Below, in pieces: positions 15,369 through 23,122 of a DNA stretch of 64,000 nucleotides. The notes beneath the pieces were generated by a model. That model was given only the letters and a program-made list of their open reading frames with translations, was not told the origin of the DNA and made no database searches. Made by a program: the position numbers and the translations under genes. How positions within the stretch are numbered: position 1 is the stretch's first letter; each line of letters begins with the position of its first letter. Origin of the DNA: JBBQCW01 sp038319025 (GTDB lineage Bacteria > Actinomycetota > Thermoleophilia > Solirubrobacterales > Solirubrobacteraceae); assembly GCA_038319025.1 (NCBI GenBank), contig JBBQCW010000004.1, positions 124,001-188,000 on the forward strand, in the 5' to 3' direction.

Positions 15369-18300
15369 ATGTCCCGCATCTGGACCGACGCCGTCGAGCC
15401 CATGCTCGACGCGATCGCGCCGCGCGTCATCGCGGCCGTCGCACCGCTTCCCGGCGGTGCGGAGGATTGGGCGCGGGCGCATGACGCAAAGCTCGTCATC
15501 GTCGAACCCGGTGATGGCCCTGACGCCCTGGGCTCAGTCGTCGATGTCGACGTTGCGCTGCTGGGCTCAGACCCCAACTGGTACGCGGTCCATCGGGCGC
15601 TGACCTGCCTGCGGGAGTCGGCGACCGGCGCCGGCCGCACGCCGCCGATTGTGTTTGTGGGCGGCGTCGACTGGCCCACGGGCCGGCGAGATGGCTATCA
15701 CGACCCGACGATCGTGCCGCAGGAGTTCCGTCATCCCCACGCGCTGACGGGTATCGGGCCTGGCGATGATCCGCTGCAGCCGCATGGCCTGCTCGCCGAC
15801 CTTCATCACGCCCTCGCGGAGGGCGGCGAGCACAACGGCGTGCGCACGGCGGTGGAGGACTATCTGGCGTCCGTCGCGGACGAGACAAAGGCCGTCGAGG
15901 TAGCGGGCGAGTGGGGCCTCGCAGTGTTGGTGCCGGACGCCGCTCGTACAAGCAAGATCGATACGGCGCTCAAGCGTCTTCGTTCGGTCGGGTTCCTGCG
16001 CGAACGCGTGCTGGCGCTGGACGCTGAACGCGTTGCTGCCGTGGTCCGGGGAACGCAGGCGATCGCTCGCGCCAACAACTTCGAGCGGCTGCGGGTCGAC
16101 GCCGAGCGAAAGTTCGCGGACGCGGAGACCGCGCAGCGCGAGGCTGAGGCGCACGCCCGCGAGGTCGAGGATCTGCGCGACGGCGACCGCGCGGCGCTGG
16201 CCGACGCTCAGCAGCGCTGGGCCGACGCCGAGCGGCGGGCCGACTCGCTGACGGCCGAGGCGACCCGCCTGCGGACGGCGATCGCCGAGGCGGCGGGGGA
16301 GCGCGCCCGGCTGGAGGCGGCCCTGGCCGCCGGCGTGTCGCCAGCAGGTGGCGAAGGCGCCGAGGGGCGCGGAGGAGACGACCTGACCGGTGCCGGGGCG
16401 GGCGCAGGCGACGAGGTCCTGCGGGCACGGCTTGACCTTTTGACCGGCCAGTTGGAGGCCGCGCGCGCCGAAGCCGATGAGTTGCGCGCCAGCGCCCAGT
16501 CGGCGGTCATCCGAGCACGCGTTCTGGAAGAGGAGACCGATGCGGCACGCGTCGAGTCGCGTCGTCTGGCCAACAACCTGGCGACGGCGCGCTCGGAGGT
16601 TGAGGAGCTGACCCTCATCGCCCGCAGCGAGGAGAAGCAAGCCGGGTTTGTCGGCACTGAGGCCGGCGTCGCCGCCGACGAATTCGAACGGGTGAAGGCC
16701 GAGCTCGCCACAGCGCAGTCGGCGCTGGCGCAACGCGACGCGGATCTGGCGGCCGCTCGCAACGGGGGCCAGAACGCCGGCGCACTGGAGTTGGAGGCGG
16801 CCCGCACGCAGGCTCGCTACGAGTCCGAGCTGCGGGAACTGGAGAAGGCCGCGGCCGAAGCTCGCTCTGAACGGGATGCCGCCCGCGCCGAACGGGATCT
16901 GGCGGCCGTGGAAAGCGGTGCCCGCCATGAGTCCGAGCGCCGGACGCTGGAGTTCGCGGCGATGGAAGCGCAGAGCCGGTACGAAGCCGATGTCCGCGAG
17001 TTGGAGCGCACCACCGCGCAGCTGCGTAGCGAAGGCGAGGCAGCCGGCGCGCTGTCCGAGCGTGCCCTCACCGAGCTGCGTGCTCGCCACGAGGCCGAGG
17101 TGCAGACGCTGGAGCAAGCTGTCGCCGAGGCCCGCGCGGAACGCGATGAGGCGCGGGCCGAGTTGGAAGTTGCCACCGCTCAAGCCCGCGCCGAGCGCAA
17201 GGCCGTCGGAGCAGAATTGGAGCGCGAGGCGGTGGAGGCGCGCACTCGCCACGAGGCCGCCCTGCAACTCGCAGAAGTAGCCGTCGCCGAGGCGCGCGCC
17301 GAGCGGGACGCCGCCCGGGCTGAGCTGGAACGCGAGACGGGTGAAGTAGGCGTTGCCCGCGAAGCGGCGCTGGCTGAGTCCGAGCGCATCCTGGCGGAGG
17401 TCCGCGCCGAGCGTGACGCGGCGCAGGCCGAGTCCGAGCAGGCCGCAGCGGACGCCCGGACCGCGCGTGAGACGGCACGCGCGGAGTTCGAGCATGAGGT
17501 GGTTGAGGCTCGTGCGCGCCACGAGGCGGATCTGCGGGTGCTGGAGAACACTGCGGCCGAGGCCCGGATCGAGCGCGACGAGGCTCGGGCGGACCTGGAC
17601 GGCGCACGGCAGGCAGCCGTCCGCGCCGAGCACGCGCGGGAGGCGTTGGAAGGCAGCCTGCAGGATCGCGAGCAGCAGGTACACGAGTCGGTGCGCGAAC
17701 AACTTGAACATCACGCCGCCATCGCCGAGCAGTCCCGCGCGGAGGCCACGCGACTGCGGGCCGAACTGCAGGAGCACATGACGGCGGCGGACGAGGAGCG
17801 CCGTCGCCGCGCGGGCATGGAGCGCGCCCTGGGCACGGCGCAGGGCCGCCTCGATGCGGTGCGGGCCGAACGCGACGCTTTGGCGCGGTCGCTGCGCGAC
17901 TCCCAGCACACCTCCGTGGCGGCGGCAGGTCGTGGGCTGGAGTCCGATGCGTTCTTGGCCGACCTGCGCGGCGAGCAGGTCATCGCCCAGGAGGAGTCGG
18001 GCCACCTGGCCGAGCAGATGCGTCGCCTGCGCGGCGGTGCCGATGTGGTCGCTCCGGAGGCCATGCCCGCTGCGTCTGCCCCTGCTGCTGCCCTGGCTCC
18101 GGTCGCGGTCGAACCCACCGAGCCGCTGTTCGCCGAGCCGGTTCCGGCTGCGCCCATGCCGCCCGAGGTTCCCGCCGCCTCGCCCGCACCCGCGCCGGCG
18201 GCGCCGCACCCGTCCGCGGCCGCTCTGCGCGACGCCGAAGCCCGCATCTGGCTGGCAGAGTCCTATCGAGATACGCTCGGTCATCCGGTCGACGCGCCCG

Positions 18301-20387
18301 CCGCTCAGCGCCTGGGCCTGCCCTTTGCGCTGGATCGTCGTGGCTCGCTCTCCCCGCTGGAGCGCGAGCGCCGCACGCCCGACGAGCCGACGGTTGACGT
18401 TGTCGTCTGCGTGCACAACGCGCTCGACGACGTGCGTCGCTGCCTGCGATCCGTGACCGCGCATGTCACTCACCCGGTCCATCTGATCGTGGTCGACGAC
18501 GGCAGCAAGCCCGAGACCACCCACGACCTGCGGGAGACCGCGGCCGAACTGGGCGCGGGCATGACGCTGATCGAGAACCCCGACTCCCCGCACGGTTACA
18601 CGATCGCCGCCAACCTCGGGCTTCGCGCGTCTCGCGCCGACTACGTGATCCTGCTCAACAGCGACACGATCGTCACGTCCGGCTGGCTGGAGCGCATCGT
18701 CGCCGCGGGCGAGGCCGACCAGAGCATCGGCCTGCTCGGCCCGCTCTCCAATGCGGCGAGCCATCAATCGGTTCCGCTGCTGCGAGATCCGGGCAAGGAC
18801 GGCTGGGCCATCAACCCACTGCCGGCCTGGTTGACCCCCGACGGCGTCAGCGCCGTGGTGGGCGCGCTGGCACCCGGCGATCGACCGCGTCTTTCGTTTC
18901 TCAACGGCTTTTGTTACGCCATCAAGCGTCGCGTCATCGATGACATCGGCTACCTCGACGAGGAGCGGTTCGCCTCCGGCTACTGCGAGGAGAACGACTT
19001 CAGCCACCGCGCCCGGCTGGCGGGCTACGAACTTGCCGTGGTGGACGACGCGTACGTGTTCCACGCCAAGTCCAAGTCGTATTCGCCGGAGGGGCGCGAC
19101 CAGCTGTCCAAGCGCAATCGCCGCGCCTTCATGGAGAAGCACGGGCCGGAGGAGATCAACCGGCTCGTCATGGCCATGGAGAAGGACATGGGGTTGGAGC
19201 CGGTCCGCCGCATCGTGGCCGATGCGATCAAGGACCCATCCGGGATCGCTGCCGCACTGCACCAGGGCCGGCGCCCGCTGAACGTGATGTTCATCCTGCC
19301 TGGGCTCAGCAAGGCCGGATCAGGCGGTTCGCATTCGGTGTACCAGGAGGTCCGCGGGATGCGCGAGCTTGGTGTGCCGGCGACGATCGCCCTGGCGGCC
19401 AAAGTCATGGATCGGGCCCGCGAGGCCTACTCCGACGCGGACGAGTTGTTCGTGCCGTTCTCCGGCCCCGAGGAGTTGGCCGCGGTGACCGCCAAGGCCG
19501 ACGTCATCTCGGCGACGCACTTCAAATCCGTGGAGATGCTGGCGGAGCTCTACCGAGCGCGCCAGGACTTTCTGCCTGCCTATTACGTGCAGGACTACGA
19601 GCCCTTCTTCTCCGCGGTCGACCCGGCGGAGGTGGCCGAGGCGAAGGCCTCGTACACGCTCGTCCCCGACCTGCTGCTGTTCGCCAAGACGCATTGGCTG
19701 TGCAACGTGGTGGCGCTGGCCGAGCAGGTGCGCGTATCGAAGGTGGAGCCGAGCATCGATCGCGACGTGTACGCGCCGCGGGGTCGGCGCCGCGGAGCGG
19801 CGCTTCGCGTCGCGGCCATGGTGCGCCCGCGCACGCCGCGCCGCCAGGCCGCGACCACGGTGGAGATCCTCGAGCGGCTCGACGCGACTTTCGGCGACGC
19901 CGTGGAGACGGTGACCTTCGGGTGTACTCAGGCTGAGCTCGAAGCGCTGACCGACAGCCGCGGCCTGCTCGACGGGCACCAGGGGCTCCTGCGTCGCGAT
20001 GAGGTGGCCGACCTGCTCGGCTCCTCGCACGTGTTCCTGGACGTGTCCACCTACCAGGCCTTCGGCCGCACAGCCCTGGAGGCGATGGCCTGCGGAGCCA
20101 CCGCCGTGGTGCCGCGCGTCGGCGGGGTCGTCGAGTTCGCGCGCGACGGCGAGAACGCATTGGTGGTCGATACGCACGGCCCCGAGGACGCGGTGCGCGC
20201 GCTCTCCAGCCTGGTCAAGGACCGCGAGATGTTGCGCTCGCTTCAGGCCGAGGCCCGGCGCACGGCGTCGGCCTACTCGATCCCCCGCGCGGCGCTGTCG
20301 GAGTATCTGCTGTTCGTGGAGGAATATCGCCGGCGCTTCGCCGACGTGGACACAGGTGCCGCCCAAACCGGCGGCACCACCTTCTGA
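15369..20387 (+). CDS. 1672-aa protein: methyltransferase-like domain, ~680-aa coiled coil, GT2, GT4
   Basis: Residues 1 to about 190 match the methyltransferase-like domain of the 12546-15062 product (VGGVDWPTGRRDGYHD near 98-113). Residues about 220-895 are a nearly unbroken Ala/Glu/Arg coiled coil with loosely repeated units such as AVAEARAERDEARAELE. A Pro/Ala linker (about 897-955) leads to a GT2 domain (about 1003-1260: VDVVVCVHNALDDVRRCL; VVDDGSKPET; LLNSDTIVTSGW) and a C-terminal GT4 domain (about 1304-1655: VMFILPGLSKAGSGGSHSV; STYQAFGRTALEAMACGAT). A coiled coil of this length would span roughly 100 nm at 0.15 nm per residue. The architecture recalls WbdD, where a methyltransferase/kinase carries a coiled coil that sets O-antigen length. 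No Shine-Dalgarno sequence is obvious. A large open frame on the opposite strand is only a GC-driven shadow. Confidence 0.9.
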   Translation: MSRIWTDAVEPMLDAIAPRVIAAVAPLPGGAEDWARAHDAKLVIVEPGDGPDALGSVVDVDVALLGSDPNWYAVHRALTCLRESATGAGRTPPIVFVGGVDWPTGRRDGYHDPTIVPQEFRHPHALTGIGPGDDPLQPHGLLADLHHALAEGGEHNGVRTAVEDYLASVADETKAVEVAGEWGLAVLVPDAARTSKIDTALKRLRSVGFLRERVLALDAERVAAVVRGTQAIARANNFERLRVDAERKFADAETAQREAEAHAREVEDLRDGDRAALADAQQRWADAERRADSLTAEATRLRTAIAEAAGERARLEAALAAGVSPAGGEGAEGRGGDDLTGAGAGAGDEVLRARLDLLTGQLEAARAEADELRASAQSAVIRARVLEEETDAARVESRRLANNLATARSEVEELTLIARSEEKQAGFVGTEAGVAADEFERVKAELATAQSALAQRDADLAAARNGGQNAGALELEAARTQARYESELRELEKAAAEARSERDAARAERDLAAVESGARHESERRTLEFAAMEAQSRYEADVRELERTTAQLRSEGEAAGALSERALTELRARHEAEVQTLEQAVAEARAERDEARAELEVATAQARAERKAVGAELEREAVEARTRHEAALQLAEVAVAEARAERDAARAELERETGEVGVAREAALAESERILAEVRAERDAAQAESEQAAADARTARETARAEFEHEVVEARARHEADLRVLENTAAEARIERDEARADLDGARQAAVRAEHAREALEGSLQDREQQVHESVREQLEHHAAIAEQSRAEATRLRAELQEHMTAADEERRRRAGMERALGTAQGRLDAVRAERDALARSLRDSQHTSVAAAGRGLESDAFLADLRGEQVIAQEESGHLAEQMRRLRGGADVVAPEAMPAASAPAAALAPVAVEPTEPLFAEPVPAAPMPPEVPAASPAPAPAAPHPSAAALRDAEARIWLAESYRDTLGHPVDAPAAQRLGLPFALDRRGSLSPLERERRTPDEPTVDVVVCVHNALDDVRRCLRSVTAHVTHPVHLIVVDDGSKPETTHDLRETAAELGAGMTLIENPDSPHGYTIAANLGLRASRADYVILLNSDTIVTSGWLERIVAAGEADQSIGLLGPLSNAASHQSVPLLRDPGKDGWAINPLPAWLTPDGVSAVVGALAPGDRPRLSFLNGFCYAIKRRVIDDIGYLDEERFASGYCEENDFSHRARLAGYELAVVDDAYVFHAKSKSYSPEGRDQLSKRNRRAFMEKHGPEEINRLVMAMEKDMGLEPVRRIVADAIKDPSGIAAALHQGRRPLNVMFILPGLSKAGSGGSHSVYQEVRGMRELGVPATIALAAKVMDRAREAYSDADELFVPFSGPEELAAVTAKADVISATHFKSVEMLAELYRARQDFLPAYYVQDYEPFFSAVDPAEVAEAKASYTLVPDLLLFAKTHWLCNVVALAEQVRVSKVEPSIDRDVYAPRGRRRGAALRVAAMVRPRTPRRQAATTVEILERLDATFGDAVETVTFGCTQAELEALTDSRGLLDGHQGLLRRDEVADLLGSSHVFLDVSTYQAFGRTALEAMACGATAVVPRVGGVVEFARDGENALVVDTHGPEDAVRALSSLVKDREMLRSLQAEARRTASAYSIPRAALSEYLLFVEEYRRRFADVDTGAAQTGGTTF
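16740..17570 (+). repeat. Degenerate internal repeats encoding coiled coil
   Basis: Within the 1672-aa gene, units encoding variants of E(A/V)AxARAERDxARAELE...RHEA recur every few tens of codons. They are protein-level, imperfect repeats and could support length variation by recombination. Confidence 0.6.
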
Positions 20388-20401
20388 GGGCCGCGGCCCT
20401 C
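20386..20401. terminator. Perfect 16-bp GC palindrome between convergent genes
   Basis: GAGGGCCGCGGCCCTC is its own reverse complement and overlaps the TGA of the 1672-aa gene. It sits between that gene and the convergent methyltransferase ending at 20407. It could act as a bidirectional hairpin terminator, though there is no T-tract and the hairpin would have almost no loop. Confidence 0.4.
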
Positions 20402-20406
20402 GGCGC

Positions 20407-21024
20407 TCAGCCCGGCAGGTCGGCCAGGCGCCAAAGCCCGAGGCTCTTGTCGGAGTAGGCCTTCTCGGCGTCGTACTCGCGCTCGTGGATCAGCGCGAGC
20501 GGCTCCGGCCAGGAGAAAGGCGCCACCTGAAGGTTGATGGGGCGCCAGCCCCCGGTGGACCCAGGGCGGTTCTCGGTGAGCGAGAAGAACGTCGTGGTGA
20601 GGAGGTATTCCGTTCCGCTGTCGCGCAGGTTGCGCACGGCGTCACCGATCTGCTCCTCGGTGAAATGCACGAGGCAGTCGCGACACAGCACGAGGTCAGC
20701 CCGTGGAAGCGGGTCGGCCGTCAGATCGGCGGTGAGGAACTGGACGCCGGGTCCGATGTGCGCCTGGTTGGCCTCGATGATCGCGGGAACCACGTCGACA
20801 CCGATGTAGCGCTCGACGCCGAGATCCTCCGTCGAGAGCATCCAGTTGTAGTCGCCGCAAGGAGCGTCCAGCAGGACCTTGATCCCGTAGTCGCGCACGA
20901 TCCCGGGCAGCGCTTCGCGCACGGTCGCAGTCGTGTGGAGGGCTGAGCCGGGGCCCGAACCGGACTGTGAGCCGGCCCACTTGTTGTCCTCGAAGATCTT
21001 GGTGAAGACGTCCTGCATTGCCAT
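20407..21024 (-). CDS. Class I SAM-dependent methyltransferase, small
   Basis: A 205-aa methyltransferase: VLLDAPCGDYNWML is motif I, YIGVDVVPAIIEANQ motif II, and DLVLCRDCLVHFTEEQI the motif IV/V area. The DAPCGDYNW form is typical of a glycan-cluster methyltransferase subfamily. ATG 21024 is chosen because AAGGA lies 7 nt upstream on the minus strand. The open frame continues to 21492, but that part is the antisense shadow of the lipoprotein gene. It is divergent from the lipoprotein gene and convergent with the 1672-aa GT gene. Substrate unknown; sugar methylation is inferred from the neighbourhood. Confidence 0.85.
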   Translation of the reverse strand: MAMQDVFTKIFEDNKWAGSQSGSGPGSALHTTATVREALPGIVRDYGIKVLLDAPCGDYNWMLSTEDLGVERYIGVDVVPAIIEANQAHIGPGVQFLTADLTADPLPRADLVLCRDCLVHFTEEQIGDAVRNLRDSGTEYLLTTTFFSLTENRPGSTGGWRPINLQVAPFSWPEPLALIHEREYDAEKAYSDKSLGLWRLADLPG

Positions 21025-21070
21025 TGTTAGGTCCTTGTTCGTTGACGCCAACTTGCAAAGTATCGCCTGT

Positions 21071-21772
21071 ATGCTTGCGCGCATCATGATGACTTCTCGA
21101 ACCAACGCCTGCGCCCTCGGCGCCACCTGCCTCCTGGCCATCGCCGTTCCGTTGGCCGGGTGTGGTTCGAGCAGCAGCTCCTCATCTTCGAGCACCCCGT
21201 CGACCACAGCGAGTACGGCGGCCGCAACGACCACCACCAAGACCAAGCCCGTCAAGGTGGCGGTGGTCAAGGTGCCGGTGGTCAAGGGCTGCGTGCCGAA
21301 CGTACGTCCTGCGCCGCCAAAGGCCTCGTCGTACGCGGCGACTTCCAAGAGCGAAGTTACGGTGAGCATCCCGAAGAAGGGCGTCGAAGCGACGGCCAAC
21401 CCCACGACGGTCACGTCGAAGGCGGCGGTCACCACGGCCGGCAAGAAGCAGCTCACGATCACGGCCAAGGGCGGCAAGTTCCTGTTCGTCACCTACAAGC
21501 TGACCAACAAGGGCAAGAAGGACGTCCGGTCGGCTCAGATCTCCGGTCACCTGTGGTTGCTCACCGGCGGCAAGTACTACGCCCCGAGCGTCGGTTGCCG
21601 GGCCTCCGCGGCCTACGCCACCACCGTCACCGGCGCGCTGCCCCCCGGTAAGCCGATCGCCGCCGGGAAGTCCGCCACCGTCGTCGCCACATACGTGCTT
21701 CCGAGCGCCAGCAGCTCGCTGACCTGGGTGGCGCTGGGCAGCGGGAAGACGTTGGCCCTGAAGCTGAAGTAG
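21071..21772 (+). CDS. Secreted lipoprotein, DUF4352-like
   Basis: About 233 aa. A signal peptide with the lipobox LAGC is followed by a poly-Ser/Thr linker. Past the linker is a domain with alternating strands (FLFVTYKLTNKGKKDV, AAGKSATVVATYVLP) resembling the DUF4352/Telomeric-repeat-like immunoprotective Ig-fold that is common in actinobacterial lipoproteins. Expected location is anchored to the outer face of the cytoplasmic membrane. ATG 21071, 21086 and 21089 are all in frame; a TATGCT box at 21070-21075 would favour 21086. It is followed after 6 bp by the AlgX-like gene on the same strand, so the two may be co-transcribed and act together outside the cell. Function unknown. Confidence 0.8.
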   Translation: MLARIMMTSRTNACALGATCLLAIAVPLAGCGSSSSSSSSSTPSTTASTAAATTTTKTKPVKVAVVKVPVVKGCVPNVRPAPPKASSYAATSKSEVTVSIPKKGVEATANPTTVTSKAAVTTAGKKQLTITAKGGKFLFVTYKLTNKGKKDVRSAQISGHLWLLTGGKYYAPSVGCRASAAYATTVTGALPPGKPIAAGKSATVVATYVLPSASSSLTWVALGSGKTLALKLK

Positions 21773-21778
21773 AAGCGG

Positions 21779-23122
21779 ATGCCCGCCTCGCCGATGGAGG
21801 GCTCGATCGCGGGCCTGCGTGGCGGTGCTGCCGTGGGCTGGGCGTGGGATCCCGAAGGGCCCGACGACGCCGCCACGGTGGAGGTGCTCGTCGACGGTGA
21901 GGTGGTGGCCAGCGGTCGCGCCGGAGTGATGCGCCGCGGCCTGCTGACGGCCGGCAAGGGCAACGGTCGTCATGGATTCCGCATCGCGCTGCCGGCACCC
22001 GTCCTTGACGGGCGCAAAGCCGTTCTGAGCGCTCGCGTAGCTCCCGACGGACCCGAGCTGGCCGGCTCAGGCCGGACGGTGGCCTTGGAGCCGCCGAAGG
22101 GCAGGGCGGCGGTGCCGGCGGGGGCCGACTTCAGCGGCGCGCCACCGAACGGGAAGGCGATGGCGCTGCTGGGCCGCGAGGACTGGCTGTTCCTCTGCAA
22201 CCGGCGCACCATGGAGCAGGTCGCCGGCCGGTCGCGGTTGAGCGACAGCGACCTCGAGACCTACGAGGAGGCGTTCCGGGCCCGGGTCGAGCTGCTGCAA
22301 CGGCAGGGCGTGCCGTACATCTTCACCGCCGTTCCGATGAAAGAGCTAATGCACCGAGAGCTGCTGCCGCCGGGCTTCCCCGTGACGGCGGAGCCGACGC
22401 CGTGGGAGCAGGTGCTGAGCGTCGCCGCGCGCGTGCCTGGCCTGCACATCGTCGACCTGCGCGGAGTGCTGGCGGCCGCGATGGCCGACGAGCAGGTGTA
22501 CTTCCGCACCGACCACCACACCAACCTGCTCGGCAGCTACCACGTGTATCGCGAGCTGCTGCTCCAGGCCTCGCGCTACCGTTCGGACTTGGCCCCGCGG
22601 GAACGGTCAGAATTCGCGTACGAGCATTGGCCCGACTGGCGCGGCGACATGTCCGAGAAGGAGAAGGCCACGCTCCGCGATGGCGTTCTCGTACCGCTTT
22701 CGGAGGAGGAGAGCGGGCCGGCCGAGCGCTGGGATGAGCGCGTCATGCGTCACGCGACTGAGCCGTTGCGCGCAAGGTTGGTCACTGAGGTCCCCGAGAC
22801 CCATGAGGTCTCCGGGTCGCGCCCCACGCGCATCTATGAGGTCGACGACCCGACGCTCCCGACGGCCGTGATCGTGCGCGACTCCTTCGCCGAGCAGGTC
22901 GTGCCGTTCCTCGCCGAGCATTTCCGCCGCTCGGTGTTCACGTGGGTGCCCAACCCGCCCTTCGACGTGATCGAACTGGAGCAGCCGGACATCGTGCTGC
23001 ACCTGATGGCCGAACGATTCTTGATCCGCGCGCCGCTGATCCCCGGCAGTGAGGCCGAGGCGGAGCGTCGTGCTCAGGCGTCGGAGGCGGCGACGCTCAG
23101 ACGTCGTCGACGGCAGCGATGA
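21779..23122 (+). CDS. AlgX/AlgJ-like SGNH-hydrolase-fold protein with N-terminal beta-sandwich
   Basis: A 447-aa protein. Residues 8-100 form a small beta-sandwich module (GWAWDPEGP, GRHGFRIALP) of the type often attached to glycan enzymes. Residues 120-420 resemble the AlgX/AlgJ (DHHW) family: MALLGREDWLFL, PYIFTAVPMKELMHREL, the Asp-His pair in VYFRTDHHTNLLGSYHVY, and the candidate catalytic serine in VIVRDSFAEQVVPFL. AlgX-type proteins transfer acetyl groups to exopolysaccharide outside the membrane. No signal peptide is visible and no MBOAT partner (AlgI/PatA type) is encoded in the window, so the acyl source and location are open. The gene is 6 bp downstream of the lipoprotein and overlaps the convergent flippase-sulfotransferase gene by 26 bp. 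Confidence 0.78.
   Translation: MPASPMEGSIAGLRGGAAVGWAWDPEGPDDAATVEVLVDGEVVASGRAGVMRRGLLTAGKGNGRHGFRIALPAPVLDGRKAVLSARVAPDGPELAGSGRTVALEPPKGRAAVPAGADFSGAPPNGKAMALLGREDWLFLCNRRTMEQVAGRSRLSDSDLETYEEAFRARVELLQRQGVPYIFTAVPMKELMHRELLPPGFPVTAEPTPWEQVLSVAARVPGLHIVDLRGVLAAAMADEQVYFRTDHHTNLLGSYHVYRELLLQASRYRSDLAPRERSEFAYEHWPDWRGDMSEKEKATLRDGVLVPLSEEESGPAERWDERVMRHATEPLRARLVTEVPETHEVSGSRPTRIYEVDDPTLPTAVIVRDSFAEQVVPFLAEHFRRSVFTWVPNPPFDVIELEQPDIVLHLMAERFLIRAPLIPGSEAEAERRAQASEAATLRRRRRQR

Noticed and set aside
16740..17570. Possible tandem DNA repeat or phage-like tail-fibre repeat in the coiled-coil region
   Set aside because: The repeats are degenerate and protein-level (heptad-like Ala/Glu/Arg), typical of coiled coils. 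They are not exact DNA repeats and there is no phage context.
15567..19262. Very long open frame on the minus strand (about 1231 codons) opposite the 1672-aa GT gene
   Set aside because: It is antisense to a protein with clear GT2, GT4 and coiled-coil content. Its translation is Arg/Leu/Gly-rich with no recognisable domain, as expected from high-GC codon bias.
21025..21492. N-terminal extension of the 20407 methyltransferase to 21492
   Set aside because: The extension is antisense to the signal peptide and linker of a lipoprotein. ATG 21024 has a good AAGGA site and begins the conserved region.
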